In this document: one piece after another, positions 56,500 through 64,000 of the stretch
Layout: every line of letters starts with the position of its first letter
Position numbering within the stretch: the first letter of the stretch is position 1
DNA from: Myxococcales bacterium 68-20
Lineage (GTDB): Bacteria > Myxococcota_A > Polyangia > Polyangiales > Polyangiaceae
DNA length: 64,000 nt
Direction: 5' to 3'
Assembly: GCA_001899635.1 (NCBI GenBank)
Contig: MKVQ01000023.1
Location: 285,815 to 349,814 of the forward strand
Position numbers and translations under genes: made by a program
The notes under the pieces: model-generated
What the model was told of the DNA's origin: nothing
The model's input: the letters and a program-made list of their open reading frames with translations, nothing else
The model's database searches: none

Positions 56500-56719
56500 G
56501 GTAGAGCTCGCGGTGGAGAGGGCGGGCACGGGTGCGTTCGCTCGCGCGGTGCTCATCGAGTGCGCTCAGTGAGCCACGCGATCACCTCGAGCACAAGCAC
56601 GTGTCGTGGAGCACGCGACTCAGCGGCACGGCAATGACCTCACCGAGCCTGCCGGATTCCCGGACGGAGCCATGGTCGGCGGCTAAAGTGGCTTCGATGC
56701 TGCAGAGCGAGGACGAAAC

Positions 56720-58288
56720 ATGACGCGCCTGGCAGACGTGGCGGAAGCTTCGTCGGAGATCGCAATGGCGGGCGCGCGCTCGGCGAAGACGAAGCGACTC
56801 GCGGCGGCTCTGCGCGCCGCGGACACCGAGGACGTGCCCATCATCGTGGCGTGGCTCTCGGGGGAGCTCCTGCAGCGCCGCATCGGCGTCGGCTGGGCCG
56901 CGCTCTCCACGATGCCGCCGCCGGCGACCGCGCCTTCGCTCACGGTGGCAGAGGTGAACCGCGCGTTCTCCGAAATGGCGGAGGCATCGGGCGCGGGCTC
57001 GCAGACCCGACGCTCGGCGCTTCTTCTGGACATGATGTCGAACTCGACCGAGCTCGAGCAGGTCTTCTTGCGCGGCTTGCTCGCGGGCAATCTGCGCCAG
57101 GGGGCGCTCGCCGGCGTGATGGTCGACGCGATCGCGACGGCGGCTGGCGTCAAGGCAAGCGAGGTCCGTCGTGCGACGATGCTTCGTGGTGATTTGCCCG
57201 CGGTCGCTGCAGCGGCGATGCGCGGAGGCTCCGGCGCGCTCGACGCGTTCCGGCTCGAGGTCGGCTGCGCGCTCGCGCCGATGCTCGCGCAGTCGGCGAG
57301 CTCGGTCGAGGAGGCGCTCGACGATCTCGGTGCTCCGGCCGCCTTCGAGGCGAAGCTGGACGGCGCGCGCATCCAGATCCACAAGCACGGTGACGAGGTG
57401 CGCCTCTTCACGCGCTCGCTCGACGAGGTCAGCGCGCGTCTCCGGCACGTGGCGGCCGATGTCGCGCGTTGGCCCGCGACTTCTCTCGTCGCCGACGGAG
57501 AGATCCTCTGGTTTGCCTTTGCCGGCGGCGACAACGGCCCGCGACCGCTCCCGTTCCAGGAGACCGCGTCGCGTTTCGCGCGCAGCGCGAGTGACGAGCT
57601 CCCGCTGTCGAACGAGCGGCCGTCCATCTTCCTCTTCGATCTGCTGCACCTCGACGGCGTCGATCTGCTCGACCGCCCGAACGCGGAGCGTCGCGCGGCG
57701 CTCGAGGGACTCGCGAGCTCCGCAAAGGTCGTCGACCGGGTCGTCACCGCCGACGCGCGCGAAGCACAGACGTTCCTCGAGCGGATGATCCAACTCGGCT
57801 ACGAAGGCGTCGTCGCGAAATCGCTCTCCGCGCCCTACGAAGCCGGCCGCCGAGGCGCGAGCTGGCGCAAGATCAAGCCCGTCCTGACGCTCGATCTCGT
57901 CGTGCTCGCGGTCGAATGGGGCTCGGGCAGACGTACGGGAAAGCTATCCAACATCCACCTCGGCGCGCGCGATCCCGCGAGCGGCGGATTCGTCATGCTC
58001 GGGAAGACGTTCAAGGGCATGACCGACGCGATGCTCGACTGGCAGACGCAGCGATTCCTGGAGCTCGCCGAGGGACCGACCGACGGCTACGTGGTCAAAG
58101 TGCGGCCGGAGCAAGTCGTCGAGATCGCGCTCGACGGCGTGCAGACGTCATCGCGCTATCCCGGCGGCATGGCGCTCCGCTTTGCACGCGTGGTTCGCTA
58201 CCGCGACGACAAGAGCAGTAGTGAGGCAGATACGGTGGACACCGTGCGTGCGATCCACGCACGGTCGCGCGGCGAGCACGACGCGTAA
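56720..58288 (+). CDS. ATP-dependent DNA ligase
   Basis: 522 residues. The adenylation centre is [13 protein letters not shown] with Lys212 as the AMP-accepting residue. Other nucleotidyltransferase motifs follow: [16 protein letters not shown] (motif III-like, DGE), [12 protein letters not shown] (motif IIIa), [15 protein letters not shown] (motif IV), and [20 protein letters not shown] (motif V/Va). An N-terminal helical DNA-binding domain (~1-200) and a C-terminal OB fold (GLKxx...[14 protein letters not shown]) complete the LigB/Lig1-like layout. Such ligases act as accessory nick-sealing enzymes beside the NAD+ ligase. No Ku or polymerase gene is next to it. Confidence 0.93.
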   Translation: MTRLADVAEASSEIAMAGARSAKTKRLAAALRAADTEDVPIIVAWLSGELLQRRIGVGWAALSTMPPPATAPSLTVAEVNRAFSEMAEASGAGSQTRRSALLLDMMSNSTELEQVFLRGLLAGNLRQGALAGVMVDAIATAAGVKASEVRRATMLRGDLPAVAAAAMRGGSGALDAFRLEVGCALAPMLAQSASSVEEALDDLGAPAAFEAKLDGARIQIHKHGDEVRLFTRSLDEVSARLRHVAADVARWPATSLVADGEILWFAFAGGDNGPRPLPFQETASRFARSASDELPLSNERPSIFLFDLLHLDGVDLLDRPNAERRAALEGLASSAKVVDRVVTADAREAQTFLERMIQLGYEGVVAKSLSAPYEAGRRGASWRKIKPVLTLDLVVLAVEWGSGRRTGKLSNIHLGARDPASGGFVMLGKTFKGMTDAMLDWQTQRFLELAEGPTDGYVVKVRPEQVVEIALDGVQTSSRYPGGMALRFARVVRYRDDKSSSEADTVDTVRAIHARSRGEHDA

Positions 58289-58372
58289 ACCGGCGTGCTC
58301 GAGGCGCGGACCACGTTGCGCGCGGTACTCGAGGATCTCGCCGCGGCGGACGAGCGCGAGCGCGAGCGCGAG

Positions 58373-59245
58373 TCAGTACCGGACAAGAATGCCGGAGCGG
58401 TACTCGTCGTACACGGCGGTGCCGACCTTCACGGGCTCGCTCGTGAGGCGCAGGCACGTCGGACGGATGTCGCCCTCGAGCTGGCCGAGACCGCTGCCGC
58501 TGAACTTGTCGCCAGGCTTTCCGCCCACCTTCATCGGCCACGCTCCTTCGGTTATGTTGGTCGCGTAGTACGTGCTCCCCGGGCACGTGACGTCGGGTGT
58601 GGTGACGGAGCACGTGTGCCCGAGTTTCTCTTTCGGCGTGCCGTAGGCGCTCGAGCAATCGTTGTCGACGAGGACCAGATCGATGACTCCCGATGACTGG
58701 ACGACGAGCTCGGCTTTCCCGCTTCCGGAAGGTCCCGCGCTCTTCGCGCTCGCGGTCCACGCACCGCAGCCAGTGGCCGTAGTGCAGCTCCGCTTCTCGA
58801 TGATGAGCGTGTAGCCACCGAGCACCGCGACGCTCGCGCCCGGAGCGAACTTGGAGGCGAGGACGAGGCCCTCGGTGCCGGGGCAGCTTGCTGAATCGAA
58901 CGGATCATTCGTCGTCGGAACGGTGCCTGCGTCCCCCGTGGAGCCGGAGCTGCCCGCGTCCCCCGACGAGCCGGAGCTGCCCGCGTCCCCGGAGGAGCCG
59001 GAGCTGCCCGCGTCCTCCGACGAGCCGGAGCTGCCCGTGTCTTCCGAGGAGCCGGAGCTGCCGGAGGATCCCGAGCCCCCCGAGCTGCCTCCGCTGCCGG
59101 AGCTCCCTGGAGCGCCGTCATCGCCCGGCCCGGGCCTTTCCGTAGCCTGGGGGTCCACGGGCGTGCCGCCGCCACCGCTGCACGCCGTAACACCGAGGGT
59201 TGCGAGCATAGAGGCGACGAGCGCCGCGCGGATCGAGGTCATCAT
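58373..59245 (-). CDS. Ser/Gly-repeat lipoprotein
   Basis: 290 residues; two adjacent ATGs at 59245 and 59242 open a lipoprotein signal (AALVASMLATLGVTAC). A long linker follows: Gly/Pro/Asp, then repeats of SSGSSGDAG type (~60-125) that come from a 27-bp tandem repeat. The C-terminal ~150 residues are a globular domain with about eight Cys (SASCPGTEGLVLASKFAPGA, IEKRSCTTATGCGAWTASAK, TCSVTTPDVTCPGSTYY). No family is recognised, but this shape (repeat stalk plus disulfide domain) suits a surface display protein. It converges with the DNA ligase gene, 84 bases away. Confidence 0.75.
   Translation of the reverse strand: MMTSIRAALVASMLATLGVTACSGGGGTPVDPQATERPGPGDDGAPGSSGSGGSSGGSGSSGSSGSSEDTGSSGSSEDAGSSGSSGDAGSSGSSGDAGSSGSTGDAGTVPTTNDPFDSASCPGTEGLVLASKFAPGASVAVLGGYTLIIEKRSCTTATGCGAWTASAKSAGPSGSGKAELVVQSSGVIDLVLVDNDCSSAYGTPKEKLGHTCSVTTPDVTCPGSTYYATNITEGAWPMKVGGKPGDKFSGSGLGQLEGDIRPTCLRLTSEPVKVGTAVYDEYRSGILVRY
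58941..59075 (-). repeat. 27-bp tandem repeat, five units, in the Ser/Gly lipoprotein
   Basis: Five tandem 27-base units start at 58941, 58968, 58995, 59022 and 59049, each opening GAGCCGGAGCTGCC; the first three are nearly identical. They encode nine-residue SSGSSGDAG-like units on the minus strand. Changes between units keep the reading frame, so the stalk length could vary among strains. Confidence 0.85.
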
Positions 59246-59322
59246 GGCGGTGTACGTCGACGCCTCGCAGAGTCTTCCCTCGCGTCCGACCGAAGGATGA
59301 CGTCCGGCTCGCCGCTCACGAC

Positions 59323-59371
59323 GATCCACGCAAGGCCCACAGTGGTACGCGCCGCCCGAGGCCCCGCAGCC
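59323..59371 (+). pseudogene. 5' fragment of a second RDD-family gene
   Basis: 49 bases match the beginning of the RDD gene (60410-60458) with four differences. One turns the start ATG into ACG. The other three are third-position and synonymous (CCT/CCA, CAA/CAG, GAA/GAG), so the copy still reads QGPQWYAPPEAPQP. The frame is not continued by RDD sequence after it. This is a remnant of a former paralogue. Confidence 0.6.
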
Positions 59372-59500
59372 CTCCGCAGACGTCGTTGCGCGCGCTTTGA
59401 GCCAGCAAGCCTTCTGGTCGCGCTAGCGATCGATAAGTGACTCGTGGCGCGGCGTCGAGCTTCACGAGCGCGCCTTCGGTCTTGCGAAGGCGCCTCGGCG

Positions 59501-60013
59501 TCAGCCCCGGAGCATCGCGAGGAGATCGGTCACGCCCGGATCGTGTCCCGCCTGCATGAGGAGCGTCGTCACCTGGCCGCGATGGTGCGTCTGGTGGTTG
59601 AAGAGATGGGCGACCGCGTGCCAGAGCGGGAACTCGTTCACGACGCCGCGTCGAAGGTAACGCAGGCTCCCGGCGAGCTTCTCCGCTGTCAGCGTCGCGA
59701 CGAACGCGTCGAGCTCGTCGTCCGTCCTTGCGCGCTCGCGGCGGAGCTCGTCGAAGTCGGCGTAGAGCTCCTGATCGAGCGACCTGATCCCGCCCGGCCC
59801 CATCTCGCCTTCCGCTAGCGCCGCGCCAGTGAAGCGCCCCAGCCAGATGCGGTCGGCGACGAGGAGATGGTTGAGCGTGCGGTGGATCGATCCGAAGAAG
59901 GCGCCGCGATCCTTCTTGCGCTCCTCGTCGGTAAGCTTCTCCGCCACGGCGTAGAGCTTGTCGTTCATCCACCGGTTGTAGCGAGCCATCGCGCGAGTGT
60001 GTTCGGGCGTCAT
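59501..60013 (-). CDS. DinB-like (DinB/YfiT fold) protein
   Basis: 170 residues. A four-helix bundle is predicted, with the His metal triad expected in the family: NHLLVADRIWLGRF (first His) and HAVAHLFNHQTHHRGQVTTL (HxxxHxxxHHRGQ, with two further His). The start MTPEHTRAMARYNRWMNDKL fits helix I of this family. Members are metal-binding proteins, some of them thiol transferases such as mycothiol- or bacillithiol-dependent enzymes; the reaction here is unknown. ATG 60013 is chosen over the longer frame to 60178 because the fold starts there. Confidence 0.88.
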   Translation of the reverse strand: MTPEHTRAMARYNRWMNDKLYAVAEKLTDEERKKDRGAFFGSIHRTLNHLLVADRIWLGRFTGAALAEGEMGPGGIRSLDQELYADFDELRRERARTDDELDAFVATLTAEKLAGSLRYLRRGVVNEFPLWHAVAHLFNHQTHHRGQVTTLLMQAGHDPGVTDLLAMLRG

Positions 60014-60193
60014 GAAGATGGCTTCGAAGATACTACGCCGCAGACGACGCGCCGAGCCCTCGCGGCGAAGCCCGTACTTCGCCGCGCGCTCGTTCGGGGA
60101 GGGCTGCCGCTGACGATCAAAGATGGCCAGCTCGGTGAAGCCCGGACCGATCGCGAAGCCGTGCGCATTGGCGTGCACCTTCCTTTCGCCAGA

Positions 60194-60301
60194 TCACTCG
60201 GGGCGTTCGGGGTATCCGCCACGGAAAGCGCTCCAGATGTGTGCGAGGAACTCGAGGTCGACTTCTTCGGGAATGCCGATCGCGTCACGGCGCTGATTCA
60301 A
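60194..60301 (-). CDS. Possible small ORF, unknown
   Basis: 35 codons from a TTG at 60301 (GAGGAG about 6 bases upstream) to TGA 60194. The codons are GC-ending and the peptide (RRDAIGIPEEVDLEFLAHIW, then SAFRGGYPERPE) looks like real protein, perhaps the end of a lost gene. It lies in the gap between the DinB-like and RDD genes. No family is recognised. Confidence 0.3.
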   Translation of the reverse strand: MNQRRDAIGIPEEVDLEFLAHIWSAFRGGYPERPE

Positions 60302-60414
60302 ATAGACGCTCCTCGATCGTACGGGCCCATCGACGGGCGGCGTACGTATGCCTAACCGCCCCACGCCTTTGGCTCCGACGCCGCCTGGAACCGCCTCCGT
60401 GATACGACGGATCC

Positions 60415-61044
60415 ATGCAAGGCCCTCAATGGTACGCGCCGCCCGAAGCCCCGCAGCCCGGGCCATACCAGCACGGCGACGATCCGAACGCGCTGCTCGA
60501 GCCCGGCGGGTTCTGGATCCGCGGCGGTGCTCACCTGATCGACATCATCACGGTGGGCATCGTCGGGGCCGTCTCCGGCGCCTTCGGCGCAATCGTCGTC
60601 GGGATGTTGGACGCCGCCGGCGTCATCGAGCCTGGATGGGAGGACCGGATCGGCAAGCCGACCGTCGGCTCGTTCTTGTTCGGGACGCTTGCCTCGCTCG
60701 TGTACCACACTGCTGCTGAGGCTTTTGGTGGCGCGACCGTCGGCAAGGCGATCTGCGGACTGCGCGTTCTTACCGAGGACCGGCGCCCCTGCACCTTGCT
60801 CAAAGCGCTCGGCCGCAACCTCGCCTATTACATCGACGCGCTCTTCTTTGGTGCCATCGCATGGTCGTCGATGTCGGACTCGCCGACGAAGCAGCGCCTC
60901 GGCGACAGATGGGCAGGCACGATCGTGGTCATGGCGCGCGCCGTCCCCGCGTCAGCGCGACGTAGCCCCGCTGTCGGCATCCTCGTCGCGCTCTTCCTCT
61001 ATGCAACGATCGAGGTCCTCGCGGTGGTTCTCGCGATGCTCTGA
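60415..61044 (+). CDS. RDD family membrane protein
   Basis: 209 residues. A Pro-rich cytoplasmic N-terminus (MQGPQWYAPPEAPQPGPYQH) precedes the RDD core: GGFWIRGGAHLIDIITVGIV (helix 1 with the Arg-x-x-x-x-x-Asp pair, here R36 and D43), FGTLASLVYHTAAEAFGGAT, VGKAICGLRVLTEDRRPCTL, then LGRNLAYYIDALFFGAIAWS and the final TKQRLGDRWAGTIVV. RDD proteins are small transporters or membrane regulators; some act in Na+ resistance. A fragment of a second copy lies at 59323. ATG 60415 is the first in frame. Confidence 0.85.
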   Translation: MQGPQWYAPPEAPQPGPYQHGDDPNALLEPGGFWIRGGAHLIDIITVGIVGAVSGAFGAIVVGMLDAAGVIEPGWEDRIGKPTVGSFLFGTLASLVYHTAAEAFGGATVGKAICGLRVLTEDRRPCTLLKALGRNLAYYIDALFFGAIAWSSMSDSPTKQRLGDRWAGTIVVMARAVPASARRSPAVGILVALFLYATIEVLAVVLAML

Positions 61045-61223
61045 ACGGGCCCCGGGCGATCGCAGACGCTCGTAACGGGCTCGTCGACTACGAACGAGCG
61101 ACGGCCGTGTCGGGGAAAAAGCGCGAGCTCATCGGTCGGGCCGATCCGGGTTCGGATTTGCGATCTCGTCGCGTGGAGGTCGAACACGTTGTTGTCGCGC
61201 GCTCGGATTGTTAGACCACTCTC

Positions 61224-62528
61224 ATGCCGCGTTCCGTCTACGCCGACCGCTTTCGTGCCCTCTTTCTCGGACTTGCGGGGACCACGTCGGCGATGACGGT
61301 GACGGGGTGCGACGCGATCCAGGCGGATGACTTCGAGACGGATGCCTGCAAGGGCGGATGGCTCGAAGGCGTCACGCCCGCGGTGGCGGTCGATCACCTC
61401 GAGCTGCGCTCGGACAACGGCGAGCCCCGCGTCCCCGAGCTCTGGCCGCCGTACAACATCAGCGAGCAACGCGGTGTTCCCTGCGCAACTGCGACGGACA
61501 AGGACAAGTGCACCAGAGCACTCGCGAGCCTACGAGGGACTTCATCAGACAGCATGTTCGGCCGACAGGAATACGTCGCATTCAGCCGTGGCGACGAGGT
61601 CGGCGCAATCACCTCGCTCAAAGGACTGAGAACGTTCCTCGCGCCTTTCGACAATCCGAAAGACGGTATGCTCCTCATTCATGTATTCACGAGACATCGT
61701 CCACATTGTGGCGGCGCGAACGTACGAGCGAGCGGAGACGCCTTCGAATTCTACACGGCGTCGGGTGGCACTTGCGGAAAAGGGACCCACCTCGACGACA
61801 ATGTCGTTCGCATCGCGCGTGACGGCACGCTCACCATCGTCGACACGGAGGTCGAGAAACGCGGTAACCCCAACTGCCAGGTCGGACGGAGGCCCGAAGG
61901 TTACGTGGCCGCGCCGTCGTCGTGCTCGGAGGCCGACCATCTCGCGACGTCAGCAGAGCTCGAGGCCGTCTCGGTGCTCGCGTTCCGTCGTCTCGCGCGC
62001 GAGCTACGGGCCCACGGAGCGCCCGCCGATCTCATCGCACGAGCAAGGAGCGCCGCGAAGGACGAGGTCCGCCACGCGCGCTCGACGCGCCGTCTGGCGC
62101 GGCGCTACGGAGGAGCAGTGAAGTCGTCGAAGGTCGGCGATCTCGGCGTCCGGTCGCTCGACGCGATCGCCGAAGAGAACGCCCGCGAAGGGTGCGTCCG
62201 CGAAACGTTCGGCGCGCTCGTCGCGACGGTACAGGCAGCACGCGCACTCGATCCGGTCGTCCGCGAGGAGATGGAGATCATCGCGCGTGACGAGACCGAG
62301 CACGCCGCGCTCGCGTGGGACGTCGCCGACTGGCTCGATGACGCGCTGGACGACGACGCTCGGGCGAGGGTGCGTCGCGCGCGGACGGAAGCGACGCTCG
62401 ACCTTGCGGCGTCGCTCGATCAGGCGTTCGCATCGCCGCTGCTCGGACTGCCCGCGCCCGCCGAGGCGACGGCGCTGCTCTTCAGGATGCAGGCCGCGCT
62501 GAGCCACGAGCTCGCTGCTCCCTGCTGA
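61224..62528 (+). CDS. Lipoprotein with C-terminal ferritin-like domain
   Basis: 434 residues. The signal ends in TVTGC. Residues ~30-220 are a mixed domain with several Cys (ETDACKGGWLEGVTP; GVPCATATDKDKCTRALASL; NPNCQVGRRPEGYVAAPSSC). The C-terminal ~190 residues form a ferritin-like four-helix bundle with paired EXXH metal motifs: ELEAVSVLAFRRLARELRAH, AAKDEVRHARSTRRLARRYG, then EENAREGCVRETFGALVATV and IARDETEHAALAWDVADWLD. A similar diiron fold is found in myxobacterial proteins of unknown function. An exported version could handle iron or oxidants at the envelope (inference). Confidence 0.84.
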   Translation: MPRSVYADRFRALFLGLAGTTSAMTVTGCDAIQADDFETDACKGGWLEGVTPAVAVDHLELRSDNGEPRVPELWPPYNISEQRGVPCATATDKDKCTRALASLRGTSSDSMFGRQEYVAFSRGDEVGAITSLKGLRTFLAPFDNPKDGMLLIHVFTRHRPHCGGANVRASGDAFEFYTASGGTCGKGTHLDDNVVRIARDGTLTIVDTEVEKRGNPNCQVGRRPEGYVAAPSSCSEADHLATSAELEAVSVLAFRRLARELRAHGAPADLIARARSAAKDEVRHARSTRRLARRYGGAVKSSKVGDLGVRSLDAIAEENAREGCVRETFGALVATVQAARALDPVVREEMEIIARDETEHAALAWDVADWLDDALDDDARARVRRARTEATLDLAASLDQAFASPLLGLPAPAEATALLFRMQAALSHELAAPC

Positions 62529-62701
62529 TGCCACGCCAGCGCTCGCGCCTGCAAGGACTGTGAGCGGGGGCCGGCGCAAGCGACGACGCGGAAGCCCACG
62601 TCGATGACGTTCCTTCTGCGTTCGGCTCAGCGCCGGCAGCGGCTTCACGAGGGAGCGCGGTGAGGACTTACAACAACGTCTTCGCCTCGATCTTCACGCA
62701 A

Positions 62702-63694
62702 TCATCGGCGATGCTGCTCGCCTCCGTGCTCGCCGCGTTCACGGTGAGCAGCCACGGTCTGGTCGCGCGCGTCGTCGTGCCGTCCGCGCTGCTGCCGGGC
62801 CCACGTCTCGAAGCTCATGGGAGAGAGCCCGTAGGACCGGGCGACCTCCGGCCGCGCCAGCACCGGGGCGACGTTCATGTACGTCAGGCCCTGAGCGACG
62901 CCGGGATGCAGGCCGGCGGCGACCGCCTCCTCGACCGTGCCTGACCGTACGACGTATTCCTTCCCGTCGAGGCGCGAGAGAATCTCGACCATCTGAGGAA
63001 GCGTGAGAAGGTCGCCCGCGAGCTGCAACGTCACGCGGTTGAACCTCGCAGGGTCGTTGATCGCCGCCGCGACCGCCTTGCCGATGTCCTCCGGAGCGAT
63101 GAGCGCCATGGGGCGATCGGTCCTGATCACCGTGATCATCCGGCGTCCGTCGGCGAATCCGGCCGGGTCGAACATGGGATGGTCCATGAAGGCAGCGGGC
63201 AGGATGATGGTCCAGTGCTCGAACCCCGCATTGCGCACGAGCTCGCACGTCGCGAGCTTGTTCTCCCAGTAGGCCTCGTGCGCCTTCCAGCGTCCCTCGG
63301 CCCAGCCCTCGACGTTGCGGTGCTCACCGACGCCGGACGTCGCGGTGTGCACGAACGTATCGACACCTTCGGCGAGCGCCGCCTCGACGAGGTTCTTCCC
63401 CTGCTCGCACTCCTTGCTGTGATCAACGCCAGTCGCGGTGACGATGGGTGACTGCATCGAGAACACCGCCCGTGCGCCCACGCAGGCGGCACGCAACGAG
63501 GCTGGATCGTCGAGATCTCCGATGACCACCTCGGCGCCAGCCGCGGCGAGCGCCTTGGCGTTCGGCGCATCGGGGTTGCGCACCATCACACGCACGGATG
63601 TGCTCCCTTCAGCGAGCAGCGCCCGCGCGGTGGCGCCTCCCTGACGCCCAGTGGCTGCGGTGACGAGAACGGTGTCAGGACGATCGGTCTTCAT
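62702..63694 (-). CDS. NmrA-like NAD(P)-binding protein
   Basis: 330 residues. The Rossmann start DTVLVTAATGRQGGATARAL carries the GxxGxxG-type loop. NPDAPNAKALAAAGAEVVIG followed by DLDD is the NADP-discriminating region of NmrA/HSCARG proteins. Middle motifs VDTFVHTATSGVGEHRNVEG and CELVRNAGFEHWTIILPAAF also fit; no YxxxK is seen, so a redox-sensor role rather than dehydrogenase is likely. The last ~30 residues (QQRGRHDDARDQTVAAHRER) look like an extended tail past the usual fold end, perhaps a stop lost by mutation. ATG 63694 is chosen; it lacks a clear ribosome site. Confidence 0.85.
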   Translation of the reverse strand: MKTDRPDTVLVTAATGRQGGATARALLAEGSTSVRVMVRNPDAPNAKALAAAGAEVVIGDLDDPASLRAACVGARAVFSMQSPIVTATGVDHSKECEQGKNLVEAALAEGVDTFVHTATSGVGEHRNVEGWAEGRWKAHEAYWENKLATCELVRNAGFEHWTIILPAAFMDHPMFDPAGFADGRRMITVIRTDRPMALIAPEDIGKAVAAAINDPARFNRVTLQLAGDLLTLPQMVEILSRLDGKEYVVRSGTVEEAVAAGLHPGVAQGLTYMNVAPVLARPEVARSYGLSPMSFETWARQQRGRHDDARDQTVAAHRERGEHGGEQHRR

Positions 63695-63782
63695 GGGAAG
63701 CGATCTGTAACCTCCGCGGCTCGGACGCCCAATGAACTGGAGTCTTGATTCGCTGACCGATCGTCCAATACTGGTGCCCGTG

Positions 63783-64000
63783 ATGCCCGGTCCCTTCGAC
63801 GAGGTCATCGGCGGGATGCACGCTGGAGGCTCGCTCTACGCGAAGTTCCAGCTCCGCGCGCCCTGGGGCGTTCGCTTCTCGACGGGGTCGCAGGCACGGC
63901 TCGTCGTCGTGGCGCGCGGGCGCTGCTGGCTCCGCTGGGGCGGGAGCAACACGCCGCTCGCGGTGGAGACCGGTAGCTGCCTCATCATCAAGCCGAGCGT
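63783..64000 (+). CDS. AraC-type regulator, N-terminal cupin part (runs off the right edge)
   Basis: At least 72 residues, open to the window end. The sequence (DEVIGGMHAGGSLYAKFQLR, then APWGVRF, then LVVVARGRCWLRWGG and ETGSCLIIKPS) matches the cupin_6/AraC-binding N-domain that precedes the helix-turn-helix in AraC regulators. The GSCLIIKPS end corresponds to the cupin turn. Start ATG 63783 or the in-frame ATG 63732 are both possible. It is divergent from the NmrA-like gene with <90 bases between starts, an arrangement typical of a regulator and the gene it controls. Confidence 0.72.
   Translation, partial: MPGPFDEVIGGMHAGGSLYAKFQLRAPWGVRFSTGSQARLVVVARGRCWLRWGGSNTPLAVETGSCLIIKPS

Overview
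The window looks like chromosome from a myxobacterium, most likely a Polyangiales-type member of the Myxococcota. This rests on the high-GC coding style and on families typical of that group: 13 DUF4215 Cys repeats ending in a MYXO-CTERM-like tail, MXAN_6577-like Cys-rich proteins, an AgmX/PglI-type C-terminal domain, an IgGFc-binding lipoprotein, a TPR/sigma-54 activator fusion, and very many lipoproteins. About 17 genes encode a plausible lipobox signal. No insertion sequence, CRISPR array, prophage or rRNA operon was seen.

Layout. 1-7.4 kb (+): the end of a hypothetical gene, an AraC regulator with a VOC enzyme, a lipoprotein, then a tight Hsp70 / degenerate J-like / membrane-protein trio. 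7.4-11 kb (-): a short stand-alone UvrA-like ATPase and a second AraC-VOC pair coupled by ATGA. 11.4-23.7 kb (-): nine surface or regulatory genes. A 1243-residue DUF4215 protein is followed by a beta-barrel protein, an ECF sigma factor and a membrane-anchored partner, then four consecutive lipoprotein genes (Cys-rich, seven-fold VWGSG propeller, seven-fold RCC1 propeller, IgGFc-binding).

24-29.2 kb (+): small metabolic and hypothetical genes (DUF4169, SnoaL-like, SMI1/KNR4-TPR, HEAT-like, FAD monooxygenase). 29.3-32.6 kb: an outer-membrane protein, then a decayed zone with a frameshifted CARDB remnant and a frameshifted unidentified gene ending inside an initiator tRNA-Met gene. 32.3-40.8 kb: TMEM14, a Sel1 lipoprotein divergent from an HExxH lipoprotein, an AgmX-like lipoprotein, an epimerase-like protein, a Gly/Trp repeat lipoprotein and a GDSL hydrolase.

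40.8-56.5 kb: an alpha/beta-hydrolase-like protein with a C-terminal CXXCH motif, Cys-rich lipoproteins, a 1523-residue metzincin-type lipoprotein, and a 1236-residue TPR/sigma-54 activator coupled to a 90-residue lipoprotein. 56.7-64 kb: an ATP-dependent DNA ligase, a Ser/Gly-repeat lipoprotein, DinB-like, RDD and ferritin-like proteins, an NmrA-like protein and the start of a divergent AraC-type regulator.

The likely theme is a heavily decorated cell surface with local regulators (ECF pair, AraC proteins, sigma-54 activator). Two short fragments (TMEM14 at 37.0 kb, RDD at 59.3 kb) match intact genes nearby with only synonymous coding differences, so paralogues have been lost here.
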